64,000 bases of DNA from Scylla paramamosain. Lineage: Eukaryota; Arthropoda; Malacostraca; Decapoda; Portunidae. The notes under the pieces are model-generated. The model was not told where the DNA came from. It did no database searches and was given only the letters and a program-made list of their open reading frames with translations. The position numbers and the translations under genes were made by a program. Below are positions 47,116 to 58,048 of the stretch, piece by piece (positions within the stretch are counted from its first letter, which is position 1; every line of letters begins with the position of its first letter). The stretch spans positions 24,814,497-24,878,496 of the forward strand of contig NC_087156.1 of assembly GCF_035594125.1 (NCBI RefSeq), read 5' to 3'.

Positions 47116-47116
<1 letters not shown>
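46756..47116. other. Unique DNA, no gene seen
   Basis: No recognisable feature. Confidence 0.5.

Positions 47117-47186
<70 letters not shown>
47117..47186. repeat. (CA)n array
   Basis: About 35 CA units. Confidence 0.98.
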
Positions 47187-47187
<1 letters not shown>

Positions 47188-50086
47188 GCGTTTCCTGCAG
47201 CTTTACACTTTTCACTGGATGTATCTGTTTAACCTTGGGCGTGTCACTGAATCCTTTATGCACCTGTCAGCAAGACCCGGCAGCCGCCAGGATAGGGGTC
47301 GTGGCGGGAGTGTGAAACCATCAGATAAACGTAAAAGGCCGGAGTCGTTCAAGCAATTAATGGTTATTTTGTTTTGTCAACGGCACTGTAGTTTTGGCTC
47401 TGGCTGTATGGAAATTGTAATACTGTTGCCTCTAGCCAACTCGACACATAGGAGTGGCTAGGTTAGTAGTTAGCTTACTGAAAAAAAAAATAGCTTGGTG
47501 TTGAGATTTTTATATGGGCTGTAACAAATTATACAAAAATATACAACACGATTCGCCAGCCTTGGTCGTCACCTTTCCTCTACTCTCGCCCCCGCCACCT
47601 CCTCACTCTTTCACAGTGGCAACCAATAATTTTACATCGCCAGTAGTTCATCAAATCACTTCAGCATATTCTAAGATCCATGCAGCAATACTCCGAGTAT
47701 CGTGCCCCCACACTGCCCCGCTGACTGGCCCCATCGCAAGAGTCGCGGCACGTTCCTCCCCCATAAATCCCTCCGCCCCTCTCATCAGTCCCACAGTGTC
47801 CTCTCCCCGCTCGTAAATCCTCCGATCCTTGTCTCAACCTTTCCATTCGCTTTCTTTCCCTCCCCATTATTCTCTGCTTCTCTATTCTCCAGCACAGACG
47901 GGAACCCTTCGTGTGGCTCTCAAGCAGCACCTCCAAACCCAAGCTTCCCAACGTGCTCGTCCTCTCACCACTGCCGCCCAGAGCCTCCAGACCAAGGCCG
48001 CCTTCTATTCTTACCTTTCAAAGTTGTGTTCAGGATTTTCCCCTTTACTGTCCGTGTGACAGTTTTTTTTTTTTTTTTCTGCATCGTAGGTATTGGTAGC
48101 ACTTGTCCATTGTAAAGTCGTTATTCGAGCTATATATTCCTTTTTCTTTTTTTTCTTTTTTTTTTTTAATGCTGAGCAACAACACGCAATATACATTAAT
48201 ATAGGTATAGACGTGTGTCGCTTACGTCAACAAATCTCATAAGGTTGGTAGGTGTTGCCGCGCGGTCTGCTGAGACATCTTTGAGTGTCCGTCCAACAAC
48301 AACAACAACAACAAAAGGATCAAACCTCACAGAATCACTGCTAAGCGATCCCTCAACAAAAAGCTGCACACACAATCCTGCTTGGGTGTCTGTAAGATCC
48401 TCCAGAGTGCCTCATTGTGTTTTTTTTTTTTATAAATGCGGAGTATGTTGTGCATCCTCACATCACTTAGTAGCCAATCATTGTAATTATATATGCGGAA
48501 AACAGAACGACGGTGTTAGAGACCATTGGAATCGAAATGTGGAAAAAAAAATATTTTATATACGTAATAAATCAGCTGTTCAGGCTGTTCAGCTCCAGAA
48601 TTTCTCATGGCCTAGCTGTGTACATGAATATTGTTTTCCGCAAGACGACTGAGATGCAATAAGACATCGCTTTAATTGGTCTACCGTACTGCTCACGGCG
48701 TGCCTGTCATGGTCTACATTTCTGAGACTGACTCATGAGAGCTGCCAGTGTCATTTTCATTCTGACTTTAATATACATTGGAATAGAAAAGATTTTTTTC
48801 AGAGCCGTAAAAGCAACTGAAGAAGCATTAATTTTACCAAGGAGTCAAGTTTCCCGCCAGCCGCGGCCGCGAACACGAACAATTAACATTACCGACCCTA
48901 ATTGAATTTAAGAACTTGTTCCTAAGTTTACTAAGCATCTAATTAATTACCCCTCTGATCCCCGCCAGTTAACTTCATCTCCTTAGTTATATACGACTTG
49001 CTAAATGGTATTAAGCATTTTGCCTGGTTGTCACGGCACAGCGGGAACACCGCGACGCGATGCAGTACCGACACCACCCAGGGACCCGCCATGCTGCTGC
49101 ACCAGCCGGGCTGCTTGCCACACCAGGGAGGGCACCGCCGCCCACCAGCACAGCCTTTGTCCACCGCTCGCATTTCTCTGCCAGCCTCTGTCCCGCTTCC
49201 CCCTTTTGTTACGTCCTTACTGACAATACAGACACACTTATGCTTCATGTGTATTTTATAGAACTTGACTTACTCAGAAACACCCGAGATAAAACTCAAG
49301 ATATTCCAGGAAAGAGAAATGCAGCTGTGAGGAAGTCTTATTAATCTCAAAGCTTTGAGTATTGAAAATATATTTCGGAAACCCTTAGGCCAAGACGGTG
49401 CCGGGGAAGATGGAGGGGTGCGTATGTGTGTGCGTGGTATAGAAGCCATCCAAACTCTGAACGTCCTAATCCTAAAAAAAAGTAGTTAAATAATATTAAA
49501 ATAAATTAATAGCATTACAGCATCCAGCCAAAGAATTTCTTCATAAACTATCTGGCCAGATGAGTGTAGGTCACGAATGGTGGAGACAGTCAGTAGCTTT
49601 CCTCGCACCTTTAAGCTTGACTCCACCACATCCACAGCTTATCGACCTGAGGCCAGTACCAAGCTATTAATAAATCTTTCGATCCCTGGTTCACCACCCC
49701 TTTAACACTACACTTTTACGAGAACTGAGCATCCTTTCTCTACAACCACCACCCCCGCACTTGGCCTCCTTGTCTCCTGCCGCACCAGCTCCCGCGGCTC
49801 ACCCTGTCCCTCCCACACCCCTTGGGACGGATCGATATTCAGGCTCAGTCTCTCAGTCCTCACCTGATCCAAGAAATGACCAAAAGGTGTTCCCCGGGTC
49901 AGAAGGACCTCCTAAAGCCGCGATGGAAACTTTGAAAGTCTCGGTAATACAGGAGAGGAGGTGAGCATAATAAGGAGCGCCGCCCCTCCCCCCCCCCTCC
50001 TACCTAATGACGGGCGCCGGGAAGGTGAAGTGATGACTCACGATGTAGATGATGTACAGTGTAGTGTTTCCAAGCGCTTGTGATAT

Positions 50087-50088
<2 letters not shown>
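47187..50088. other. Unique DNA with GC/AT islands; candidate exon inside
   Basis: 2.9 kb. T-runs lie at 48063-48079 and 48141-48167. 48840-48985 combines NotI-type GC-rich sequence with a TAATTA-type cluster. 49030-49230 is GC-rich. The possible exon at 49789-49960 is listed separately. No other convincing exon. Confidence 0.45.
49789..49960 (+). CDS. Candidate short exon (unrecognised, low confidence)
   Basis: A pyrimidine-rich tract ending CCGCACCAG (49788) could be an acceptor. An open frame continues to a textbook donor AG|GTGAGC, with the intron starting at 49961. Near its end a strong start context GCCGCGATGG places ATG at 49923-49925, so the segment could instead be a first exon encoding METLKVSVIQER before splicing. 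The translated part (HPVPPTPLGTDRYS and onward) is Pro/Ser-rich and has no known domain. Chance co-occurrence of these signals is quite possible. Confidence 0.2.

Positions 50089-50158
<70 letters not shown>
50089..50158. repeat. (CA)n array
   Basis: About 35 CA units, followed by a short GAAT run (50160-50180). Confidence 0.98.
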
Positions 50159-50162
<4 letters not shown>

Positions 50163-50180
50163 TGAATGAATGAATGAGTG

Positions 50181-51300
50181 AAAAAAACAATGAATGAATG
50201 AAAACAAAGGAAGACGAAAGATGAAAGACAGAAGGGAAAGTTATTCTGGTGTTCAAAAGGAAAGGATGAAAGCAAGAGTAGTATAACGCTGAGGAATGAA
50301 ACGGCTTGAAAGAGACAATTAATTTCAGGGAAAACAGAACTGAAGAAGAGAGGAGGAAAAGGCACACGAGTTATATTTATTGTCGAAAGGAAATATTACA
50401 CGAACATTGTATTATATTACGTACACACACAGATGAGTCACTGTACCTCACCTGATCTTTCATGTTTCCTTCTTTCAGATTTTTTATCCTCATCCATTTA
50501 GCTGTTTCTTTTTTTTTTTTTTTGTAGATTTGTCTGTTTGTTAAGTGCACGCTTATATACCTGTTTACAGAAATTCCTCAATCAGATCCCGAAAGAAACA
50601 TCATTCGAATTACATGAAAGTGAGTTTGAATTCATCTTATCTTGGTAGAGTCTAAACATGTGATGCTGCGACTTGTACCTTTGTAAGTAGAGCGGATGTT
50701 TAGATAATGGTCAAAATGTTGAGTGGATGGCTGTGAGACTCCGCCACTAAACTCCATGCGGCATATAACTGTTGTATTTGAGCACCTGCACACACTTTCA
50801 GATTCAAATTTGAAGGAAGTATTCATCGCGTGATGTCTCAGTGTTATCCTCAGTCCCACACCTTTCCTAGAGTCCCCCCCACCGTCCAGCACATCACCGC
50901 AGCCTTTCCTACGTGTCTAGTCTCTAGTACCGTTCTCCCCAGGTTGGTCTTTAAGCTGTCGACCACCACGTACCCTTCTCAACAGGGATCGCTAACTTTG
51001 TCCACGAATCTTTCCGAGTGAGTCACCTCATCCCGACAAAGAATCCTCGTTTGCGTCTTCAGTCTGTTTTGTCTTTTGTCTTTTTCTCAAGTCCAAGATT
51101 GCCCAAACCGCGGCGCTTATAGAGCGTCTCTAAACGTTGATTAAACTTTCCCTTTGGACTGTTTCGTCTTTTCAATGGATTTTTCATACTAGTTTTTTTT
51201 TTTTTTTTTTTTTCATTATTCAGAACTTTTCCTACGTGAAACTTATTCCGCGGGTTGTCAAGTCAATTCTGCTGTTTTACCTCTTCCATACAAGTCAAGT

Positions 51301-51303
<3 letters not shown>
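50181..51303. other. Unique DNA, no gene seen
   Basis: T-runs near 50508-50523 and 51193-51214; frames short and without recognisable content. Confidence 0.5.

Positions 51304-51377
<74 letters not shown>
51304..51377. repeat. (GA)n array
   Basis: About 37 GA units with one AA slip. Confidence 0.97.
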
Positions 51378-52044
51378 TTCATTTTAAACTGATAGGCTAT
51401 TTCCAATTTAACCGCATTCGTGGATTTAGTTACGATTTATTGAGCGTATAAATCATTACCCGACCCATTCCATGCTTTCTTTTGCCGCGGCACCCAAGTT
51501 CACAGCTTTTCTGAATCTGCTAATTGTGCTCTTTACCACACCACACCTTCCACGCTCCTGATTTTACCGCGGCAGTGCTACTTACACTAATCTCTATCTC
51601 TACTTGCTACTTACTGATACACACGCTCATCCTGCCTTTGTTTTTGTTTTTTTTCACTTCCAGTACAAAACAATAAACTCTTTCTATTTCAATGACATGT
51701 AAAAAGTAAAACAGCTTGTCTTCCTCTGTCTCTACTTTTTTTACTTTTTTATTTTATTTATTTATTTTTTTTTTTTTTTGCGATCGAACTCACTCTGTTT
51801 CAAAAGGGAAGTCACAGGACACTTTGGCAACGTTATTGTCCTTTGCTGCTTCGCTCTTGGCTTTCTCTCTCTTTTGGAGCGACGTTTGGTGATTTATTTT
51901 TCTATTTCACTTTTCAATCATAATCCGTCCGTTTGCGTAAAAATGGATAATGAACTGGAACGCCCAACTCGTGAAATCCTTCTTTGAACATTCATCACGT
52001 GGTGAGCGGGTGGCTGGGTAGATAGACAGATGGATGAATAGATG

Positions 52045-52048
<4 letters not shown>
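51378..52048. other. Unique DNA, no gene seen
   Basis: T-rich run at 51737-51779; no recognisable exon. Confidence 0.5.

Positions 52049-52117
<69 letters not shown>
52049..52117. repeat. (GA)n array
   Basis: About 34 GA units. Confidence 0.98.
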
Positions 52118-52120
<3 letters not shown>

Positions 52121-52420
52121 TAACTAAGACCACGTACCAGTAAATATAACAGGTGGGAGGGAGGGAGGAGGCACCGGGAGGCCGCGCCCTGTCCCTGCCT
52201 CAGCATAATGGACGCATAATCACTACACGGAAAAGTCGCATCCATTATATTCCGAACTACTAATATCGTTCATTAATTACGCGAGTCGCGGGTAGTGACG
52301 GCCAAGCTGCTGGTCAGGCCCGGTAATGCCTAAGATTACCTTGCCTCGTTAATTAACATCACAGACGCTCTGTCTCTTCCGGCGGTGATCTGTACTGCCG
52401 CCCTTTGACCATATTCTTCG

Positions 52421-52422
<2 letters not shown>
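52118..52422. other. Possible conserved noncoding island
   Basis: GC-rich sequence with embedded ATTAATTAC (about 52272) and GTTAATTAAC (about 52349). No coding frame. Confidence 0.35.

Positions 52423-52491
<69 letters not shown>
52423..52491. repeat. (CT)n array
   Basis: About 34 CT units. Confidence 0.98.
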
Positions 52492-52494
<3 letters not shown>

Positions 52495-52604
52495 GGAAAG
52501 GCTTTCAAGAAGCGGTGAAAGTACCAAAGGGTGCAGATAACTCAGGGAAAACAGGCCACAGATAAGACGATAGACCTTGTAGTACACTTGAATTAGATAA
52601 ACGC

Positions 52605-52606
<2 letters not shown>

Positions 52607-52659
<53 letters not shown>
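52607..52659. repeat. (CA)n array
   Basis: About 26 CA units. Confidence 0.98.
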
Positions 52660-52661
<2 letters not shown>

Positions 52662-53338
52662 GAAAAACAAACAAGTCAGCCAGCATCACAAACGTGGGCG
52701 TCCCGCAATTACAACGTGGCGGGGACAGGCTGTGAGTGGACCGTCCAAGCGACACAGACATTGAGGAGAAATACCATTTGTGTTCCCTTTGATGAGAAGA
52801 CCGTGAGACCGAGCGGTCACCTTCCACCACTGCACCACCTGCCCTCCTCCACCCTCTTCTCCACCTTTACTTCTTCCCTTTCTTTACCCTCATTTGCCTA
52901 GTCGACCCTACATCCTTTTCCCTCTTGTGTTTCTTCTCCGTTCTCACCTCTTCCTGCCTTCCACGTCTTGCACCGTCTCTTTCCTCTCCTCCCTTCCTTC
53001 CTCAGTGCCTTCTCTAGGGGCCCATAATTAATCTTTGTGTATATACGAGACGCCAGATAAAAGGCAGGATCAGGTCCCTTTTTCAGGAAGAGACGGATGT
53101 ATTAGTGGGTGATCCTGTTGTAATTACAGCGCTTATCTTCATGCCAAAGGCTTCATTAATTGCGGCCGCCGTCTGCTTACAAAAATACTCGCCGCTTTTC
53201 TCCGCTAAACCTATTACTCTTGTCCGGTAATTTCATGTTCGGTACGAGATAAAAAGAGAGTAGGAATGGGTATGTAGAGGGATGTGAGAAGGAGGGAGGG
53301 AGGAGGAAGGAGGAAGGAAAGACAGGGGCGGAGGTGAA
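52660..53338. other. Unique DNA, left flank of LINE copy 2
   Basis: Near 52800-52850 the minus strand reads TGGTGCAGTGG, a perfect pol III A box without a clear B box. 53010-53200 holds TAATTA-type motifs and a NotI-type GC-rich site (TTGCGGCCGC near 53160). 53255-53338 is purine-rich GGA sequence running up to the LINE boundary. Confidence 0.4.
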
Positions 53339-53426
53339 GCCCTCTAAAGACAATTCTCTTCCTCCACACAAAACTACAAACACCTAATAACACATACACC
53401 CTTCACTCAAAGATTTCAAAATTATT

Positions 53427-54326
53427 ATGGCGACTCCTACACCAGCCTCGGAGTCCCCATCTGGGGAGGGGACCATAAATTTCCCCAAGTCGGACTGCCT
53501 TTCTGTCGACGACCCTAAGTGTCTTGACACCCCCCTCAACTTTTTCTTCATTAACTTCTGCAACATTCGCAGTCTCAGATCTAATTTTCAATCTGTAGAA
53601 CACCACCTCTCCTCTTCTAAACCTCATCTTCTTTTCCTCACTGAAACTCAGGTGTCTGAGGTAACTGACAGTAGCCCATTTTCTGTTCCCTCCTACTTTC
53701 TCTTTCCTCATTTTCGATCCAAAGCTGGATGCTGCGTTTATGTATGCAATGATTTAACCTGCTCTCGTGCCCACGCTCTTGAATCTTCCGAGTTTTCCAC
53801 CATCTGGCTACGACTACGGAGTCATTCTCAAAGTAAATTTATCTGTGATGCATACCTTTCACCTAACTCCTCTGACTATAAGAAATTCTTTAACTACTTA
53901 ACTTCCAAAGTGGAGCACATTCTGACCCTCTTCCCTTTAGCAGAGATCTCCATTCTTGGAGACTTCAATGTTCACCACCAGCTTTGGCTTTCCTCTCCCT
54001 TCACTGACCATCCTGGTGAACTAGCCTTCAACTTTGCTATCCTCCACGACCTAGAGCAATTGATGCAACACCCTACTCGTATTCCTGACCGTCTTAGAGA
54101 TACGCCCAACATTCTTGACCCTTTCCTGACCTGTAATCCTTCTGCTTATGCTGTCACCATTTCTTCTCCGTTGGGCTCCTCCGATCACAATCTCAAATCT
54201 GTATCTTGTCCTATCGCTCCAGTCCCTCCTCAGGATCCCCCTAAGCGAAGGTGCCTCTGGCATTTTGCCTCTGCTAGTTGGGGGGACCTGAGGAGGTATT
54301 TTGCTGATTTTCCTCGGAATGGCTAG
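53427..54326 (+). pseudogene. LINE endonuclease half (copy 2), intact domain, TAG-terminated
   Basis: 299 codons open from [10 protein letters not shown]. The EEP endonuclease fold shows NIRSLRSNF (start of the fold), [10 protein letters not shown] with the catalytic Glu, [10 protein letters not shown] and SSDHN with catalytic Asp/His. All catalytic positions I can identify are present. The frame ends at TAG 54324-54326, where copy 1 has TAC (Tyr), so this stop is private to copy 2. Confidence 0.9.
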
Positions 54327-54350
54327 TGCTTCCGTGTCAGATACCCGTCT

Positions 54351-55106
54351 TTGTGTGCTGAGCGCATAACAGAGGTGATAGTGTCTGGCATGGAGGCGTA
54401 CATTCCTCACTCTTTTTCTCGACCTAAACCTTCCAAACCTTGGTTTAACACAGCTATACATGATAGAGAGGTAGCCCACAAAAGGTACTTAAGCCTTCCA
54501 TCACCAGAATCTCATGCACTTCATATTTCTGCCCGGAACCATGTCAAGTCTGTTCTCCAACTAGCCAAAAACTCCTTCATTAACAGAAAGTGTCAAAACC
54601 TTTCAAGATCTAACTCCCCTCGTGACTTCTGGCATCTAGCCAAAAATATCTCCAATCACTTTGCTTCTTCTCCTTTCCCTCCTTTATTTCAACCAGATGG
54701 CACCACTGCTATCACATCTATTTCTAAAGCTGAACTCGTCGCTCAAACCTTTGCTAAAAACTCTACCTTGGCCAATTCTGGGCTTGTTCCTCCCTCTCCT
54801 CCACCCTCTGACTACTTCATGCTACCTATTAAAATTCTTCGCAGTGATGTTTTCCATGCCCTTGCTGGCCTAAAACCTTGGAAGGCTTATGGACCTGATG
54901 GGGTCCCTCCTGTTGTTCTCCGAAACTGTGCCTCCGTGCTTGCACCTTGCCTAGTCAAACTCTTTCAGCTCTGTCTGTCAACATCTACCTTTCCTTCTTG
55001 CTGGAAGTTTGCCTACATTCAGCCTGTTCCTAAAAAGGGTGACCGTTCTAATCCTTCAAACTACCGTCCTATTGCTTTAATTTCCAGCCTATTTAAAGTT
55101 TTTTAA
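54351..55106 (+). pseudogene. LINE linker and N-terminal RT (copy 2), TAA-terminated
   Basis: Same frame as the endonuclease half, continuing after the TAG. It contains ESHALHISARNHVKSVLQLA, YGPDGVPPVVLRN and PVPKKGDRSNPSNYRPIALI, the usual lead-in to the fingers of non-LTR reverse transcriptases. It ends at TAA 55104-55106 (SLFKVF-stop). The identical stop stands in copy 1. Confidence 0.9.
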
Positions 55107-55700
55107 TCTATCCTCAACAGGAAGATTCTTAAACATCTATCACTTCACAACCTTCTATCTGATCGCCAGTATGTGTTCCGTCAAGGCCGCTCTACTGGTG
55201 ATCTTCTGGCTTTCCTTACTGAGTCTTGGTCATCCTCTTTTAGAGATTTTGGTGAAACTTTTGCTGTTGCCTTGGACATATCAAAAGCTTTTGATAGAGT
55301 CTGGCGCAAAGCTTTGATTTCCAAACTACCCTCCTACGGCTTCTATCCTTCTCTCTGTAACTTCATCTCAAGTTTCCTTTCTGATCGTTCTATTGCTGCT
55401 GTGGTAAACGGTCACTGTTCTTCTCCTAAATCTATTAACAGTGGTGTTCCTCAGGGTTCTGTCCTGTCACCCACTCTCTTCTTATTATTCATTAATGATC
55501 TTCTAAACCAAACTTCTTGTCCTATCCACTCCTACGCTGATGATACCACCCTGCACTTTTCCACGTCTTTTCATAGACGTCCAACCCTTCAGGAAGTAAA
55601 CATTTCACGCAGGGAAGCTACAGAACGCTTGACTTCTGATCTTTCTAAAATTTCTGATTGGGGCAGAGCAAACTTGATATTGTTCAATGCCTCAAAAACA
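55107..55700 (+). pseudogene. LINE RT catalytic core (copy 2)
   Basis: Same frame again: SILNRKILKHLS, GRSTGDLLAF, ALDISKAFDRVW (first catalytic Asp), SGVPQGSVLSPTLFLLFIND and SYADDTTLHF with the YADD catalytic pair at 55533-55544. A 2-bp deletion in CTCAAAAAC near 55698 breaks the frame. Confidence 0.92.
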
Positions 55701-56460
55701 ATTCCTCCATCTATCAACTCGACACAACCTTCCAGACAACTATCCCCTCTTCTTCAATGACACTCAACTGTCCCCCTCTTCTACACTGAACATCCTCGGT
55801 CTGTTCTTTAGTTATAATCTGAACTGGAAACTTCACATCTCATCTCTAGCTAAAACAGCTTCTATGAAGTTAGGTGTTCTGAGACGTCTCCGCCAGTTTT
55901 TCTCAACCCCCCCCCCCAAGCTGCTAGCTCTGTACAAGGGCCTTATCCGTCCATGTATGGAGTATGCTTCACATGTCTGGGGAGGTTCCACTCATACTGC
56001 TCTTCTAGACAGGGTGGAATCAAAAGTTTTTCGTCTCATCAACTCCTCTCCTCTAACTGACTGTCTTCAGCCTCTCTCTCATCGCCGCAATGTTGCATCT
56101 CTAGCTGTCTTCTACCGCTATTTTCATGCTAACTGCTCTTCTGATCTTGCTAACTGCATGCCTCCCCTCCTCCCGCGGCTTCACTGCACAAGACTTTCTT
56201 CTTTCTCTCACTCCTATTCTGTCCACCTCTCTAATGCAAGAGTTAACCAGTATTCTCTATCATTCATCCCTTTCTCAGGTAAACTCTGTAACTCCCTGCC
56301 TGCTTCTGTATATCCACCTTCCTGTGACTTAAATTCCTTCAAGAGGGAGGTTTCAAGACACTTATCCTTCAATTTTTCACTACCGCTTTGGACCCTTTTT
56401 ATGGGACTGGCATTTCAGTGGGCATTTTTTTTTTTATTGGATTTTTGTTGCCCTTGGTCA
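55701..56460 (+). pseudogene. LINE C-terminal region (copy 2), shifted frame
   Basis: After the 2-bp loss the frame reads QFLHLSTRHNLPDNY, NILGLFFSYNLNWKLHIS, LIRPCMEYASHVWGGSTH and, near the end, FKREVSRHLS. It runs into the T-run and A-tail, so the original stop codon depends on T-run length and is not certain. Confidence 0.88.
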
Positions 56461-56541
56461 GCGTCCCTCCTATATAGAAAAAAAAAAAAAAGGAGATGTA
56501 CTGGGTGAAGAAGATAGGAAATTATAAAAGAAAAAGTGTAG

Positions 56542-56543
<2 letters not shown>

Positions 56544-56614
<71 letters not shown>
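56544..56614. repeat. (GA)n array
   Basis: About 35 GA units, 50 bp after the LINE tail. Confidence 0.98.
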
Positions 56615-56619
<5 letters not shown>

Positions 56620-57423
56620 TTACTTTTCTTCTTGTGTGTGTGTGTTTGTGTTTGCGATATATTTACAACAGTCCAAATCATTCCCAAGGCTGTGTTCACG
56701 AAACAATCTTGATAAACTGAGGAGACTTTGCCTTTTGTGTAAGACCTCTTTTGTACGAGGAAGACGTGCGGGAGCGGCTCATACAAGGCGAGTATAAAGC
56801 ACGAAGACGAGCACCACATGAATAACATGAAAGAGGTTGCAGTGGCGCAGTTTACTTATTTTGTTTCGCTGGACAAAGATTACGTGAAATTTTCCAGACA
56901 GTTATAGATAAATATTTAAGTGCGTCTGTTGCGAATGGATGTTGCTTTTTTATTATTAATATTATTTATTTGTCAGTATACTGAGAATCTTCTTAGGAAA
57001 ACAAAGAAGCAGGTTGGATCGAGTGACGCACCTCATCAGGTCTTGTGCTGAGGTTTGAGAGAGTGTCTACTTTTATAATGAGGTAGCTGTGTTTTCAAGA
57101 AGGATATACTCGTAAGCTAGAAAATACATTATAATTTAAGGTCTCTTTTTTTACTGTAGGTTTATTTACACCAAGGACACCTTTCCTGATCCTCCACTGA
57201 ACTTTAGCCTGGGAAATAACAAGAAGTGTGTATCTTATCATGAAAATCCGCCTTAAAACGACATTAACTTGTACCTTCTAATCATGAACTTTCGTCTAGG
57301 AACTTCGCTCCAATTTCCATTCACCTTTGATCGAACAGTTCGGCTTAGAGAATTTAAACAAGTGGACTACTATTCGAAAGATTCAAACCGTTATAAATAA
57401 CCCAACCACTAGTACCAGCATCA

Positions 57424-57424
<1 letters not shown>
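56615..57424. other. Unique AT-rich DNA, no gene seen
   Basis: No recognisable feature. Confidence 0.5.

Positions 57425-57484
<60 letters not shown>
57425..57484. repeat. (CA)n array
   Basis: About 30 CA units. Confidence 0.98.
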
Positions 57485-57487
<3 letters not shown>

Positions 57488-57635
57488 TTTAAAGATTAAT
57501 TAATAAAACATGATGAGCATTAAATACATGATATCACACTCTGTAGGGTTCAGACATGCAATAATTTAAACTTTACTGTACCAATTTGTTCAATGTTGTG
57601 TTCACTTCACCGAGGAGCCTCAAAACAAACAATAG

Positions 57636-57642
<7 letters not shown>

Positions 57643-57704
<62 letters not shown>
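57643..57704. repeat. (GA)n array
   Basis: About 31 GA units. Confidence 0.98.
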
Positions 57705-57708
<4 letters not shown>

Positions 57709-57804
57709 ATCTGAACTGGTAATATTTTTTCTGTAACGAGGGTACTAGTATATGTTTATCTGTTTATTACGAGTGTTAAGTTAGGTGTGAAATATCAGGA
57801 CACA

Positions 57805-58048
57805 CCATCCCCTTAAAGGCCTGGGGCGCGGCATGCACACAGGCAATGGGGTCTAATGAGATGAAGTGCAGAGCACATAAACACGGCGTAATACTCCAGT
57901 GTGTAATACTCCGTTCAGGCGATGTAGTTTCCGTCAAATGCCTCGAACTGTGCTTGTGTGGAGTTATGGTTATAACATTAAGAATGATATATAAAAGCAA
58001 ACCATTGCGTGTCCATGTTATTCATCTCATCCCTTTAAGGGGATGTGG
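57805..58048. mobile_element. MITE-like element with terminal inverted repeats (candidate)
   Basis: CCATCCCCTTAAAGG at 57805-57819 matches the reverse complement of CCTTTAAGGGGATGTGG at 58032-58048 over about 14-15 bases. A second inverted pair, ATGAGATGAA at 57856-57865 and TTCATCTCAT at 58021-58030, lies just inside, offset by about 36 bp on the left arm. The interior has no coding capacity of its own and no transposase. The ~245-bp size fits a non-autonomous DNA transposon or a hairpin-forming duplication. A target-site duplication is not evident. Confidence 0.4.

Larger units (their letters stand above)
53339..56491 (+). mobile_element. Non-LTR retrotransposon (LINE), near-complete copy 2
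   Basis: 3.15 kb, from GCCCTCTAAAG at 53339 to a 13-14 base A-tail at 56478-56491. A single large protein starts at ATG 53427, 88 bp from the edge. One frame runs from 53427 to about 55700 with only two stops (TAG 54324-54326, TAA 55104-55106). A 2-bp loss near 55698 then shifts to another frame that is open to the tail. Domains in order are an AP-type endonuclease (GDFNVHH near 53958-53978, SDHN at 54180-54191), a linker, a reverse transcriptase (YADD at 55533-55544) and a C-terminal region with HVWG and RLINSSPLTD segments. No separate gag-like ORF1 is seen. It is much closer to copy 1 than to the remnant at 8200. No convincing target-site duplication was found. Confidence 0.95.

Noticed and set aside
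52336..52830. 164-codon minus frame spanning GA and GT arrays
   Set aside because: Most of it is array translation; the unique ends have no domain.
53320..56510. Target-site duplication of LINE copy 2
   Set aside because: GGTGAAG precedes the 5' edge and also occurs after the tail, but about 12 bases beyond the A-run rather than adjoining it; too short and misplaced to accept.
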